A DNA stretch of 64,000 bases from Burkholderia puraquae (GCF_002099195.1 NZ_NBYX01000020.1:1-64000), one strand, 5' to 3'; counted from the stretch's first letter, positions 26,085-34,991 are shown. Translations and numbers: made by a program. The notes: generated by a model not told the origin, from the letters alone.

Positions 26085-27092
26085 TCAAGCCGGCTCGCCC
26101 CACAGACGCAGGCGCGACACGCCGCCGTCCGGGAAGATGTTGAAGCGCACGTGCGTGACGGGGCCGAGCGCGGCAAGCTGGTCGAACGTGTGGACGTGGT
26201 CCATCTGCAGCTTCTGCTCGCCGAGCAGTTCGGCCCAGAACATCGCCTGCGTGACGAGCGAATCGTCGGTGCCGCCCGCGACCTGCGCGGCCTGCAGCGA
26301 GCAGCGGTCGGGGAAATTGCCCTTGAAGAACGCGGTATCCACTTCGACGCGCCGGATGATGCCCGGCCGCGCGAGCGCGACGATCGCCCAGTCGTTGCCG
26401 GGCTCGCGGCGCCGCCGCGTTTCCCAGCCGTCGCCCATGTTCACGCCCCGCCCCGGCATCAGCATCTGCGAGGCCGGACCGAAGTGCTGGTTGTTCGCGG
26501 CCACCAGGTAACCGCCGTTCTCGATCGCCGCAAGATCGACGAGCTCGCCGGCCGGCACCTGGCGCCAGTCGCGCTGCGGCTGGCCGTACACGCGCAGCCG
26601 CGCGAGGCCGCCGTCCGGGTACAGGTTTACGCGCAGGTGCGTATAGGGCTGCGCATCGTCGACGCTCACGTAGTGATGCGAATTGCCCTGCAGCGTCGTC
26701 GCCGGGACGAGCGGATGCCATTCGGCGTTATCGGGCGGCGTGTCGCCTTCGGCGATGCACGCGTCGATCGACGCGGCCGGCGGGAAGTTGCCGGTGAAGT
26801 GGCTCGTATCGAGATCGACGCCGTGGATCACACCCGGCCGCGCGAGCCGCACCACGCAGAAGTCGTGGCCTGTCGTACGCTTGCGGCGCGTTTCCCAGCC
26901 GTCCATCCACTTGCCGTGGTCGTCGTACTTGCCGGGAATGAACACGGCCGGCTCGGGATTCAGCATGCGCTCCTTCGGCGCGAAGAATTCGTCGCTGGCG
27001 AAGAGCGCCTGTGCCCCGAGGCGCGGGTCGGCGAGGTTCATGTATCGCCGCGTGAAGGCCGGCGCGTTCGGATCGAGGATGGGGGCTGCCAT
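26085..27092 (-). CDS. alc: Allantoicase
   Basis: This 335-residue enzyme hydrolyses allantoate to ureidoglycolate and urea. It is an internal duplication: each half carries a jelly-roll unit with MGDGWETRRRR/MDGWETRRKR, LARPGxIxxVxxDTxxFxGNFP and VRFNIFPDGGVSRLRLWG/LRVNLYPDGGLARLRVYG. The length fits the bacterial family. It lies 105 bp after dctA, and dctA-alc-allA may be one transcript. No allantoinase or uricase gene is nearby. Confidence 0.95.
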   Translation of the reverse strand: MAAPILDPNAPAFTRRYMNLADPRLGAQALFASDEFFAPKERMLNPEPAVFIPGKYDDHGKWMDGWETRRKRTTGHDFCVVRLARPGVIHGVDLDTSHFTGNFPPAASIDACIAEGDTPPDNAEWHPLVPATTLQGNSHHYVSVDDAQPYTHLRVNLYPDGGLARLRVYGQPQRDWRQVPAGELVDLAAIENGGYLVAANNQHFGPASQMLMPGRGVNMGDGWETRRRREPGNDWAIVALARPGIIRRVEVDTAFFKGNFPDRCSLQAAQVAGGTDDSLVTQAMFWAELLGEQKLQMDHVHTFDQLAALGPVTHVRFNIFPDGGVSRLRLWGEPA

Positions 27093-27197
27093 GTCGTCTC
27101 CTGATGTTTGATGACGTGCCGGCGCATCGAGGCGCCGGCCGCGTGAATTGCAGTTGCGCGGGACGGCCAGGGGAAGCCGCCCCGCGCGGGGTTGCGC

Positions 27198-28520
27198 TCA
27201 GAGCGCGTGAGCCTGGTCGCCGGCGACCGGCGCCGCGCGGTCTTCCTCTTCGGCCGGCACGTAGCGCAGCTCGCGGTTCAGCACGCGTTTCGCGCGGGCA
27301 CGATCGATGTCGTTCTCCCACACCGCGACGACCACCGTCGCGACGCAGTTGCCGATCAGGTTGGTCAGCGCGCGGGCGATGCCGACGAACCAGTCGACCG
27401 GCAGGATCAGCACGAGGCCGAGCACCGGAATCGCCGGGATCGCCGACAGCGTCGCCGCAAGGATCACGATCGCCGAGCCCGGGATCCCGTGCGCGCCCTT
27501 CGACGTGACGAGCGACACGAGCAGCACGACGATCAGGTCATGCGTCGACAGCGGCGTGTTGGTAGCCTGCGCGATGAACAGCACGGCGAGCGTCAGGTAG
27601 ATCGAGAAGCCGTCGAGGTTGAACGAATAGCCGGTCGGGATCACGAGGCCGACCGTCGAATCCTTCACGCCCATGTATTCGAGCTTGCGCATCACCTGCG
27701 GCAGCACCGCGTCCGACGACGCCGTGCCGAGCACGATCGACAGTTCCTCGCGCAGGTAGCGGATCAGCTTGAACACCGAGAAGCCCGCGAGCCGCATCAC
27801 CGCGCCGAGCACGACCGTGACGAACACGAAGCAGCTCAGGTAGAACACCGCGACCAGGTAACCGAGCTGCTTGAGCGACGCGACGCCGTACTTGCCGGTC
27901 GTGAACGCGATCGCGCCGAGCACGCCGAGCGGCGCGAGCTTGATGATGAAGCCGATGATCCGGAAGAACACGTGCGACAGTTCCTCGATCAGCGAGTTGA
28001 CGCGCTGCGCCTTGTCGCCGAGCAGCGACAGCGCGGAGCCGAACAGCACCGCGAACACGAGGATCTGCAGGATGTCGCCCTTCGCGAACGCATCGATCGC
28101 GGTCTCGGGGATGATCTTCATCAGGTAGCCGGCCGTGTCCTTCAGGCTTTCGGCGTTCTTCGCGTACGACGCGAGCGACGATGCGTCGAGCGAGCGCAGG
28201 TCGATGTTCATCCCGACGCCCGGACGCGTGAGCCACGCGAGCACGAGGCCGATGCCGAGCGCGAGCGTCGTCATGATCTCGAAGTAGACGACGGCCTTCA
28301 GGCCGACCCGGCCGACCTTCTTCAGGTCGCCCGCGTTGGCCATCCCGCTGACCACGACGCAGAACACGATCGGCCCGATCACCATCTTGATGAGCTTCAG
28401 GAAGCCGTCGCCGAGCGGCCGCAACGACTCGGCGAAATGCGGGAAGAACGCGCCCAGCGCGATCCCTAGAATAAGTGCGACGACTACCCGGCCAAACAAC
28501 GAATTGAGGAATTTCGACAC
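27198..28520 (-). CDS. dctA: C4-dicarboxylate:cation symporter, DctA type
   Basis: This 440-residue DAACS-family transporter has eight spans and two re-entrant loops. The hallmarks VLGTASSDAVLPQVM (serine-rich loop) and VIPTGYSFNLDGFSIYLTLAVLFIAQ are present. GGGAG lies 6 nt before GTG at 28520, giving (M)SKFLNSLFGRV; a TTG at 28538 is the only alternative upstream. Typical substrates are succinate, fumarate and malate. Its place before alc-allA next to a FadR-type regulator suggests use in ureide/glyoxylate metabolism, but that is inference. Confidence 0.9.
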   Translation of the reverse strand: MSKFLNSLFGRVVVALILGIALGAFFPHFAESLRPLGDGFLKLIKMVIGPIVFCVVVSGMANAGDLKKVGRVGLKAVVYFEIMTTLALGIGLVLAWLTRPGVGMNIDLRSLDASSLASYAKNAESLKDTAGYLMKIIPETAIDAFAKGDILQILVFAVLFGSALSLLGDKAQRVNSLIEELSHVFFRIIGFIIKLAPLGVLGAIAFTTGKYGVASLKQLGYLVAVFYLSCFVFVTVVLGAVMRLAGFSVFKLIRYLREELSIVLGTASSDAVLPQVMRKLEYMGVKDSTVGLVIPTGYSFNLDGFSIYLTLAVLFIAQATNTPLSTHDLIVVLLVSLVTSKGAHGIPGSAIVILAATLSAIPAIPVLGLVLILPVDWFVGIARALTNLIGNCVATVVVAVWENDIDRARAKRVLNRELRYVPAEEEDRAAPVAGDQAHAL

Positions 28521-28561
28521 GGCGCTCTCCCGATCCAACGGTTGCAGTTTCGTCTGTTCAT

Positions 28562-28576
28562 ACTGGTAAGACCAGT
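28562..28576. promoter_or_regulatory. FadR/GntR-type operator O1
   Basis: ACTGGTAAGACCAGT is a perfect palindrome with 6-bp arms and a 3-nt centre, 42 bp upstream of dctA. It contains the TGGT-N3-ACCA core of the FadR (GntR) subfamily. Confidence 0.75.
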
Positions 28577-28733
28577 GATGTTATGGTGGATAGTAGGAAG
28601 CCGATATAGTGGAGTCAAGGACGGACAAAATAGGGATTTCCCGCCCCTGCTACCCGGTTTCGATGCACTGGACAGCGGCGGATCGTGGCTTTCCCGTAGG
28701 GCGGCCATGCACCGCCTGCGTGCGGATTACAAT

Positions 28734-28748
28734 GCCGGTCAGACCGGC
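28734..28748. promoter_or_regulatory. FadR/GntR-type operator O2
   Basis: GCCGGTCAGACCGGC is a second perfect 15-bp GGT-N3-ACC palindrome, ending 13 bp before the FadR-type start codon. The position suggests autorepression. Confidence 0.72.
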
Positions 28749-28761
28749 CAAAGTTCACCTC

Positions 28762-29454
28762 ATGAAAAACGTTCCGCATACCGTGACCGACGCCGCCATC
28801 GCGACGATCCGCGACCGGATCGAGGCAGGCGTGTATCCGGTCGGCAGCCTGCTGCCGGCCCAGCGCCAGCTCTCCGAGGAGCTGGAGATCAGCCGCGCGT
28901 CGCTGCGCGAGGCGCTGTCGACGCTCGAGGCGCTCGGGATGCTGCGCATCCGCGCCGGCAAGGGCGTGTATGTCGAAAGCGCGCAGGCCACGGCCGCGCA
29001 TGCATGGCGGTTTGCCGAGCAGTCGTCGCCGCCCGACACGTACCAGATGCGCTATGCGCTCGAAGGGTTCGCCGCGCGGATGGCCGCGCACGTCGTCAGC
29101 GATGACGACATCGCATGGTTCGAGGACAACCTCGCCGACCTGCACGTCGCGCTCACCGAAAACGCGATCGACGAAGCGTCGCAGCTCGACTTCGACTTCC
29201 ACATGCGGATCATCCATCTGGCCGGCAACGCGGCGATCGAATCGGTGCTGCGCAGCAGCGCTGACATCATGAAGGAAAGCCAGCGCATGCCGTTCTACCG
29301 GCGCGAGCTGCTGCTGTCGACGTGGCACGAGCACCGCGCGATCGTCGACGCGCTGATCGCGCGCGATGCGGCCGCCGCGGGCACCGCGATCGAAACGCAC
29401 ATTGCAAACGCCGCGCAGCGCGCCGGCGTCTTCTTCCCGACACCGCACGCATGA
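28762..29454 (+). CDS. FadR-subfamily GntR regulator
   Basis: This 230-residue regulator has an N-terminal winged HTH (about 6-70; PAQRQLSEELEISRASLREALSTLEALGMLRIRAGKGVYV) and an all-helical FCD ligand domain with the metal-binding His pattern (DFHMRIIHLAGN; HRAIVDALIARD). It is divergent from dctA-alc-allA, with two perfect GGT-N3-ACC operators in the gap. A role as repressor of the ureide/dicarboxylate genes is likely. The effector is unknown (allantoin, allantoate or glyoxylate would fit). Confidence 0.9.
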   Translation: MKNVPHTVTDAAIATIRDRIEAGVYPVGSLLPAQRQLSEELEISRASLREALSTLEALGMLRIRAGKGVYVESAQATAAHAWRFAEQSSPPDTYQMRYALEGFAARMAAHVVSDDDIAWFEDNLADLHVALTENAIDEASQLDFDFHMRIIHLAGNAAIESVLRSSADIMKESQRMPFYRRELLLSTWHEHRAIVDALIARDAAAAGTAIETHIANAAQRAGVFFPTPHA

Positions 29455-29498
29455 CGACCCGGGCGGCCGTCGCGCGCGGCGCCGCCCGGTCGTACCGG

Positions 29499-30389
29499 TC
29501 AACCTCTCGACGGATCGCGATACGCGAGCGCACGTTCGATGAACGCGCGCGCCGCGACACTGCGGTACGCGCCCTTGCGCGTCAGCAGCGCAGCAGTGCG
29601 CACGGGCAGCGGCGGATCGATCTCCAGCGCACACAGGTCGCCGCTCTCGCGCGCGATCGCGTCGGGCAGCACCGTCGCGAGCCGGCCGCATCGCACGAGC
29701 GCCAGCACCGCACTGATCGTGTTCGTCTCGATCGCGATCTTCGGCTGCGCGCCATGCTCGATGAAATACCGGTCGATGCTTTCGCGCGTCGCGAACACCC
29801 GGCTCAGCAGCACCAGCGGCTCGCCGCCGAGCTCGGCCGGCGTCAGTGCCCGGTGACGCTGCGCGAGACGATGCGTGCGGCCCGTCACGAGCGCGAGCGG
29901 CTCGTCCCACAGCGGCAGCGCGTCGATATCCGGCGCGCGCGGCGGCATGAACGCGAAGCCCGCGTCGAGCCGGTCGTCGGCGAGCAACGCCTCGATGCGT
30001 TCCTGCGGCATCGCGTCGATCGCCAGCGCGACGTTCGGATAGTCGGCATGGAACGCGTCGATCAGCGAGCCGCTCAAGTAGGCCGCGAAGGTCGGCATCA
30101 TCGCGAGCCGCAGCGACCCGCTGCCGAGATCAGCGACGTCGTGCAACGCGCGCTGCCCCGTATCGAGCTCGTGCAGCGCGGCGCGCGCGTGGCGCGCATA
30201 GACCTCGCCGAACTCGGTGAGCTGCACCGTGCGGCCCGAGCGGTCGAACAACTGCACGCCGAGCGTTTCCTCGAGCTGGCGGACCTGCTGCGACAGCGTC
30301 GGCTGCGATACATGCAGCGCGTCGGCCGCGCGCGTGAAGCTGCGCTGCTCGGCGACGGCCAGGAAATAGCGGATGTGGCGAAGTAGCAT
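29499..30389 (-). CDS. LysR-family regulator (CynR/CbbR-like)
   Basis: This 296-residue LTTR has an HTH at 1-60 (LRHIRYFLAVAEQRSFTRAADALHVSQPTLSQQVRQLEETLG) and an effector domain. The start at 30389 (MLLRHIRYFLA) is preferred over the frame to 30425 because it gives the standard N terminus. It is divergent from the MFS gene at 30695 and probably controls it. A perfect ATTGGT-N3-ACCAAT palindrome lies 13 bp upstream of its start. Confidence 0.88.
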   Translation of the reverse strand: MLLRHIRYFLAVAEQRSFTRAADALHVSQPTLSQQVRQLEETLGVQLFDRSGRTVQLTEFGEVYARHARAALHELDTGQRALHDVADLGSGSLRLAMMPTFAAYLSGSLIDAFHADYPNVALAIDAMPQERIEALLADDRLDAGFAFMPPRAPDIDALPLWDEPLALVTGRTHRLAQRHRALTPAELGGEPLVLLSRVFATRESIDRYFIEHGAQPKIAIETNTISAVLALVRCGRLATVLPDAIARESGDLCALEIDPPLPVRTAALLTRKGAYRSVAARAFIERALAYRDPSRG

Positions 30390-30694
30390 GACGGCCAACG
30401 TATTGGTTCTACCAATGGAGACCATAACGACCTAGTCTTGGACGCTATGGCTCGATTCCCGCATCATACGCACATCCGTTCCCGTGCAGCGCCCCTGTGA
30501 CCGCACCGGAACGGCCCGCCCGGGCCCGCCCTGCCGCCGCACGACGATCCGCCGCCCGCCCGATCCGGGCCCGGCCGCGATCCGTCCGGCGCGCATCGGT
30601 TCACCGCCGATCCGTTGACGCCGGCCCCGATTTCCGTCACCCCGCGCAACCGACGGCTCCGTGCCGCCGGCCGGCGCCGCCGTTTTTCGCGACC
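30390..30694. other. Divergent intergenic region, LysR / MFS
   Basis: This 305-bp gap holds the ATTGGTTCTACCAAT palindrome near the LysR end. The rest (about 30480-30680) is very C-rich on the plus strand with no promoter or hairpin I could call. The MFS start lacks a clear ribosome site. Confidence 0.6.
30402..30416. promoter_or_regulatory. ATTGGT-N3-ACCAAT palindrome upstream of the LysR gene
   Basis: ATTGGTTCTACCAAT is a perfect 15-bp palindrome. It fits an LTTR T-N11-A box (TTGGTTCTACCAA) but equally contains the TGGT-N3-ACCA core seen at 28562-28576, so either the LysR protein or the nearby FadR-type protein could bind. Confidence 0.6.
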
Positions 30695-31894
30695 ATGGAA
30701 CCGCATCACGACACCCATCCTCCCCTGACCCGCGGCATGACGCTGCTGTTCGCCTGCGCGTGCGGCATCGTCATCGGCAACATCTACTATGCGCAGCCGC
30801 TGCTTGCCGCGATCGCGCGCAGCTTCGGGCGCGCGCCGACCGAGCTCGGCTATCTCGTCACGCTGACGCAGCTCGGCTATGCGGCGAGCCTGCTGCTGAT
30901 CGTCCCGCTCGGCGACGCGGTCAACCGTCATACGCTGATCGTGCGGCTGCTGATGCTCAACGTCGTCGCGCTGGTCGCGGTCACGTTCAGCACGAACTTC
31001 ACGATGTTCGTCGTCGCGAACGTCGCGGTCGGCTTCGTCACCTGTTCGACCCAGCTGCTGGTGCCGTTCGCGGCATCGCTTGCCGACGCGCACTCGCGCG
31101 GCCGCGCGGTCGGCACCGTGATGAGCGGGTTGCTGCTCGGCATCCTGCTCGCGCGCGTCGCGGCCGGTGCGATCGCCGACGGGTTCGGCTGGCGTGCGGT
31201 GTACGGCATCGCCGCGGCGATGGTGCTCGCGCTGACCGCCGTGCTCGCCGCGAAGCTGCCGAAGGATCGCCGCGATGCGCGCCTCGACTATGCGGCGCTG
31301 ATGAAGTCGCTCGTCGCACTGGTGCGCGCGCAACCGCTGATCGCACTGCGCTCCACCTACGGCGCACTCGTGTTCGCGTGCTTCAGCCTGCTGTGGACGG
31401 GCCTCACGTTCCTGCTGAGCCAGCCGCCGTACAGCTATTCCGAAGGGCAGATCGGCCTGTTCGGGATCGTCGGCGCGGTGGGCGCGCTCGCGGCGACGTC
31501 GGCCGGCCGGCTGGTCGATCGCGGCCACGGCAATGCGGCGACGGGGCTGTTCGCGGCGGCCGTGCTCGCGTCGTTCGCGCTGATCGCGACCGGCGCGCAC
31601 TCGCTCGCGGCGCTGATCGCGGGCATCCTGCTGCTCGACGTCGGCGTGCAGGGCATGCACATCTCGAACCAGAGCGTGATCTATGCGCTGGCCGGCAACG
31701 CGCGCAGCCGCGTGACGACGATCTACCTGACGAGCTACTTCATCGGCGGTGCGTTCGGGTCGTTCGCGGCGAGCGTTGCGTACGGCGTCGACGGCTGGCG
31801 CGGCGTGTGCATCGCGGGCGCGGCGCTCGCGGGCGTACTGATCGCGCTGTGGCTTGCGTCGCAGCGCGTTGGCGTGCGGCAGATCACGCAGTAA
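30695..31894 (+). CDS. MFS efflux-type transporter
   Basis: This 399-residue major facilitator protein has 12 hydrophobic segments. The early segment GIVIGNIYYAQPLLAAIARSF (about 23-43) is characteristic of YnfM/YgaY-like drug:H+ antiporters, and loop 2-3 has the PLGDAVNRHTLI motif A form. Divergence from a LysR regulator suggests inducible efflux; the substrate is unknown. Start at 30695 (MEPHHDTHPPLTRGM) lacks a good SD; the internal Met of TRGMTLLF is an alternative. Confidence 0.85.
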   Translation: MEPHHDTHPPLTRGMTLLFACACGIVIGNIYYAQPLLAAIARSFGRAPTELGYLVTLTQLGYAASLLLIVPLGDAVNRHTLIVRLLMLNVVALVAVTFSTNFTMFVVANVAVGFVTCSTQLLVPFAASLADAHSRGRAVGTVMSGLLLGILLARVAAGAIADGFGWRAVYGIAAAMVLALTAVLAAKLPKDRRDARLDYAALMKSLVALVRAQPLIALRSTYGALVFACFSLLWTGLTFLLSQPPYSYSEGQIGLFGIVGAVGALAATSAGRLVDRGHGNAATGLFAAAVLASFALIATGAHSLAALIAGILLLDVGVQGMHISNQSVIYALAGNARSRVTTIYLTSYFIGGAFGSFAASVAYGVDGWRGVCIAGAALAGVLIALWLASQRVGVRQITQ

Positions 31895-31922
31895 TGCAAC
31901 AAGTCGTTTCCTCGTCCCCATG

Positions 31923-31961
31923 AAAAAAGGCACGCCCCGCGAATTGCGGGGCGCGCCTTTT
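31923..31961. terminator. Bidirectional terminator, MFS / idnD
   Basis: AAAAAAGGC-AC-GCCCCGC, GAATT, GCGGGGC-GC-GCCTTTT: a GC stem with a small internal mismatch and A/T tracts on both sides, between convergent genes. Confidence 0.92.
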
Positions 31962-32001
31962 CCTGATGGTGACGAGACCGTCGTGCGCTCGCGCGCGACC
32001 G

Positions 32002-33060
32002 TTACGCGGCCTCGTCCGCGAAGTCGATCAGCACCTTCATCGCGCGCTGCCTGTCGCCGGCCAGTTCGAACGCGAGGTTCGCGTCACGCATCGGGAACAC
32101 GCGCGTGACAGCCGGCCGCAGGTCGACGCGTCCCGCGTTGATGAGCTGCACCGCGAGCGCGAATTCCGCGTGGAAGCGGAACGATCCGCAGATCGACAGC
32201 TCTTTCGCGACCACGACGTTCTGCGGCAGGCTGACATCGCCGCCGAGCCCGAGCTGCACGACGACCCCGCGCGGACGCATCACGTCCAGCCCGTCGCGCA
32301 GCGCACGCGCATTGCCCGAGCATTCGATCATCACGTCGAACGTGCCCTTGTCGGCGCCGTAACGCTCGACCCATCCGGCATCGGCCGCCGCATTGATCGT
32401 GCGGTCGGCGCCGAGCGCGCTCGCCACTTCCAGCGGCGCCTCGACGACGTCGGTCGCGACGATCTCCGCCGCGCCGTGCACGCGCGCCGCCGCGACTGCC
32501 AGCACGCCGATCGGCCCGCAGCCCGACACGAGCACACGCTTGCCGATCAGCGGGCCCGCGCGCGACACCGCATGCAGCCCGACCGCGAACGGTTCGGCGA
32601 GCGCCGCAAGCGACAGCGGCACGTGATCGGCAACCTTCACGCACTGCACCGCGTCGCACACGAGCGCGTTGCGGAACGCGCCCTGCACGTGCGGCATCCG
32701 CATCGCGCTGCCGTAGAAGCGCATGTCCAGACACTGGTTCGGCAGCCCTTCGAGGCAGTAGCGGCACGCGCCGCACGGACGGCTCGGATTGACCGCGACG
32801 CGATCGCCGACCCTCACCGACGTGACATCCGGCGCAACTTCCGCGACCGTGCCGGCCACCTCGTGGCCGAGCACCATCGGCTGCTGCAGCCGGATCGCAC
32901 CGAAGCCGCCATGCCGGAAGTAATGGAGATCGGAGCCGCAAATGCCGCCCATCGCGACATCGACGCGCACCTGGCCCGGGCCGATCTCGCCCGCATCCTG
33001 CTCTTCCACCCGCAGGTCGTTCGGCCCGTGGATCACGACACACATGCAACGCATACGCAT
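32002..33060 (-). CDS. idnD: L-idonate 5-dehydrogenase (zinc alcohol dehydrogenase family)
   Basis: This 352-residue MDR enzyme oxidises L-idonate to 5-ketogluconate. Catalytic zinc ligands are in GGICGSDLHYF and LGHEVAG. Structural zinc cysteines are in SRPCGACRYCLEGLPNQC. The dinucleotide loop is SGCGPIGVLA. The DMRFYGSAMRMPHVQGAF block is close to E. coli IdnD, which guides the call. AAGGAG lies 6 nt before the ATG at 33060; the frame to 33084 was rejected. It is 13 bp after idnO. Other polyol substrates remain possible. Confidence 0.87.
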   Translation of the reverse strand: MRMRCMCVVIHGPNDLRVEEQDAGEIGPGQVRVDVAMGGICGSDLHYFRHGGFGAIRLQQPMVLGHEVAGTVAEVAPDVTSVRVGDRVAVNPSRPCGACRYCLEGLPNQCLDMRFYGSAMRMPHVQGAFRNALVCDAVQCVKVADHVPLSLAALAEPFAVGLHAVSRAGPLIGKRVLVSGCGPIGVLAVAAARVHGAAEIVATDVVEAPLEVASALGADRTINAAADAGWVERYGADKGTFDVMIECSGNARALRDGLDVMRPRGVVVQLGLGGDVSLPQNVVVAKELSICGSFRFHAEFALAVQLINAGRVDLRPAVTRVFPMRDANLAFELAGDRQRAMKVLIDFADEAA

Positions 33061-33073
33061 GACACGCTCCTTG

Positions 33074-33847
33074 TCAGACGGCACTGGTCAGCCCGCCGTC
33101 CACGAACAGCGTCTGGCCGTTCACGAAATCGGACGCGGCCGACGCGAGGAAGATCGCCGCACCGCACAGCTCATCGACGCGCCCCCAGCGGCCGGCCGGC
33201 GTGCGCTTGCACAGCCAGTCCGAGAACGCCGCGTCGTCGACCAGCGCGCGATTCAGTTCGGTTTCGAAGTAGCCGGGCGCGAGGCCGTTCGCCTGGATGC
33301 CGTGGCGCGCCCAGTCGGCGCACATCCCTTTCGTCAGCATCCGCACCGCGCCCTTGGTCGCCGCATACGGCGCGATCGTCGGCCGCGCGAGTTCGCTCTG
33401 CACCGAACAGATGTTGATGATCTTCCCGTGGCCGCGCGCGATCATGTGCCGCGCGACGGCCTGCGCGACGTTGAACACGCCGTCGAGGTTCACGCGCATC
33501 AGCGCATGCCAGTCGTCCGGTTCGAATGTGTCGAGCGGCGCGCGGCGCTGGATGCCCGCGTTGTTCACGAGGATGTCGATCGCGCCGACGCGCGCCTCGA
33601 AATCATCGATCGCCGCGCGCACCTGCGCGTGCTCGGCGACGTCGAACACCGCATGGTCGGCAGCAAAACCTTCGTCGCGGAAACGGCGCACGAGCGTCGC
33701 GGCCTTCTCCTCATTGCGATCGTTGATGACGATCGCCGCTCCTGCTTCGGCCAGCCCGCGGGCGAGCGTCAGCCCGATCCCGCGTCCGGAACCGGTAATC
33801 AGTGCGCGGCGGCCGTCGAGGCGGAACCGGTCAAGCGCGTTGGTCAT
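33074..33847 (-). CDS. idnO: SDR oxidoreductase, gluconate 5-dehydrogenase (IdnO-like)
   Basis: This 257-residue classical SDR has the cofactor loop TGSGRGIG (18-25), NNAG (95-98) and the catalytic S148, Y161 and K165 (YAATK). Sequence and the adjoining idnD favour 5-ketogluconate to gluconate reduction, which together convert L-idonate to gluconate for GntK. GAGGAG precedes the ATG at 33847. It is first in the idnO-idnD pair and divergent from a LysR gene. Confidence 0.86.
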   Translation of the reverse strand: MTNALDRFRLDGRRALITGSGRGIGLTLARGLAEAGAAIVINDRNEEKAATLVRRFRDEGFAADHAVFDVAEHAQVRAAIDDFEARVGAIDILVNNAGIQRRAPLDTFEPDDWHALMRVNLDGVFNVAQAVARHMIARGHGKIINICSVQSELARPTIAPYAATKGAVRMLTKGMCADWARHGIQANGLAPGYFETELNRALVDDAAFSDWLCKRTPAGRWGRVDELCGAAIFLASAASDFVNGQTLFVDGGLTSAV

Positions 33848-33958
33848 GTGTGTCTCCTCGTGCCAGTCGAGCCGGCGGCCCATCGCGGCCGGTCTCGCGT
33901 CGACGGTATCTTCGGCTGCCGGCCGGGCGCCGCGCCAATGGTCTTTTTTGATCCGGTT

Positions 33959-33973
33959 ATCATGAAATCTGAT
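33959..33973. promoter_or_regulatory. LysR-type box between idnO and its LysR regulator
   Basis: ATCATGAAATCTGAT has ATCA/TGAT arms around 7 nt and satisfies the LTTR T-N11-A rule. It sits 26 bp before the regulator start in the AT-rich part of a 151-bp divergent gap. Confidence 0.55.
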
Positions 33974-33998
33974 TACCGCCCTCGCCTGCCCGCCGCCC

Positions 33999-34901
33999 AT
34001 GGAACTCAAGCAATTGCGCGCCTTCGTCACGCTCGCGGAAGAGCTGCATTTCGGGCGCGCCGCGCAGCGCCTGTTCATCGTACAGCCCGCGCTGAGCATG
34101 CAGATCAAGGCGCTCGAGGAGGAGCTCGGCGCGCGCCTGTTCGAGCGCGACCGGCACAAGGTCGAATTGAGCGATACGGGCCGCGTGTTCCTGCCCGAGG
34201 CACGTGCCACGCTGCAGCAGGCCGCGCGCGCGGAACAGATGGCGCGGCTGTCGAGCCGCGGCGAGATCGGCACGCTGCGGATCGCGTTCGTGTCGTCGGT
34301 GCTGCCCACGCTGCTGCCGGCCGTGCTGCGCACGATGCGCGAGCGCTATCCGCTGATCACGCTCGAACTGAAGGACATGCCGACGCCCGACCAGATCGCC
34401 GCGCTGCGCGACCGGCGGATCGATTTCGGGATGATCCGGCTGCCGGCCGCGTATGCGGGCATCGACACGCGCGTGGTGCTCGAGGAAGGGTTCGTCGTCG
34501 CGCTACCGCTCGACCATCCGCTTGCCGCCCACGATGCGATTTCGCCGGCCCCGCTGCGCGGCCAGCCCGCGTTCGTGCTCGCGCGCCGCTACGCGCCCGG
34601 CTTTCACGACGACATGCTGCTCGCACTGAGCCGCGCGGGCACGACGCTCGAGATCGCGCAGGAGTTCGGGGAATTTACGACGATGCTTGCGCTCGTCGCG
34701 GCGGGGATGGGAATCGGGCTGATTCCGGCGGAAGCCGCCAGCGCGCTGCCGCCGAACGTGCTCGCGCGGCCGCTCGACCTGGCCGAGCACCGCACCGGCA
34801 TCGGCCTCGCATGGACCGATCTCGACAGTGCGCTGAAACGCGCGTTCGCCGCCGCGCTCGAGCAGGTGACGGCAGCGTCAAGCAACAACCGCGGGCAATA
34901 A
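33999..34901 (+). CDS. LysR-family regulator of the idn pair
   Basis: This 300-residue LTTR has an HTH at 1-60 (MELKQLRAFVTLAEELHFGRAAQRLFIVQPALSMQIKALEEELG) of the BenM/CatM/CbnR-like subgroup, then a two-lobed effector domain. Divergence from idnO-idnD makes it the probable activator. The effector is unknown, perhaps idonate or 5-ketogluconate. Confidence 0.88.
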   Translation: MELKQLRAFVTLAEELHFGRAAQRLFIVQPALSMQIKALEEELGARLFERDRHKVELSDTGRVFLPEARATLQQAARAEQMARLSSRGEIGTLRIAFVSSVLPTLLPAVLRTMRERYPLITLELKDMPTPDQIAALRDRRIDFGMIRLPAAYAGIDTRVVLEEGFVVALPLDHPLAAHDAISPAPLRGQPAFVLARRYAPGFHDDMLLALSRAGTTLEIAQEFGEFTTMLALVAAGMGIGLIPAEAASALPPNVLARPLDLAEHRTGIGLAWTDLDSALKRAFAAALEQVTAASSNNRGQ

Positions 34902-34912
34902 CGGCAGGCAAT

Positions 34913-34945
34913 AAAAAAGCCCGGCCGGAAAACCCGGGCCGGGCT
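34913..34945 (-). terminator. gapA terminator
   Basis: AGCCCGGCC (34918-34926) pairs with GGCCGGGCT (34937-34945), and on the minus strand the stem is followed by TTTTTT. It lies 47 bp after the gapA stop and also separates the convergent LysR gene. Confidence 0.9.
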
Positions 34946-34991
34946 CGTTCGCTACGCAGGCCGCCTTGCGGCGGCCGCGCAACGTGCGGGA

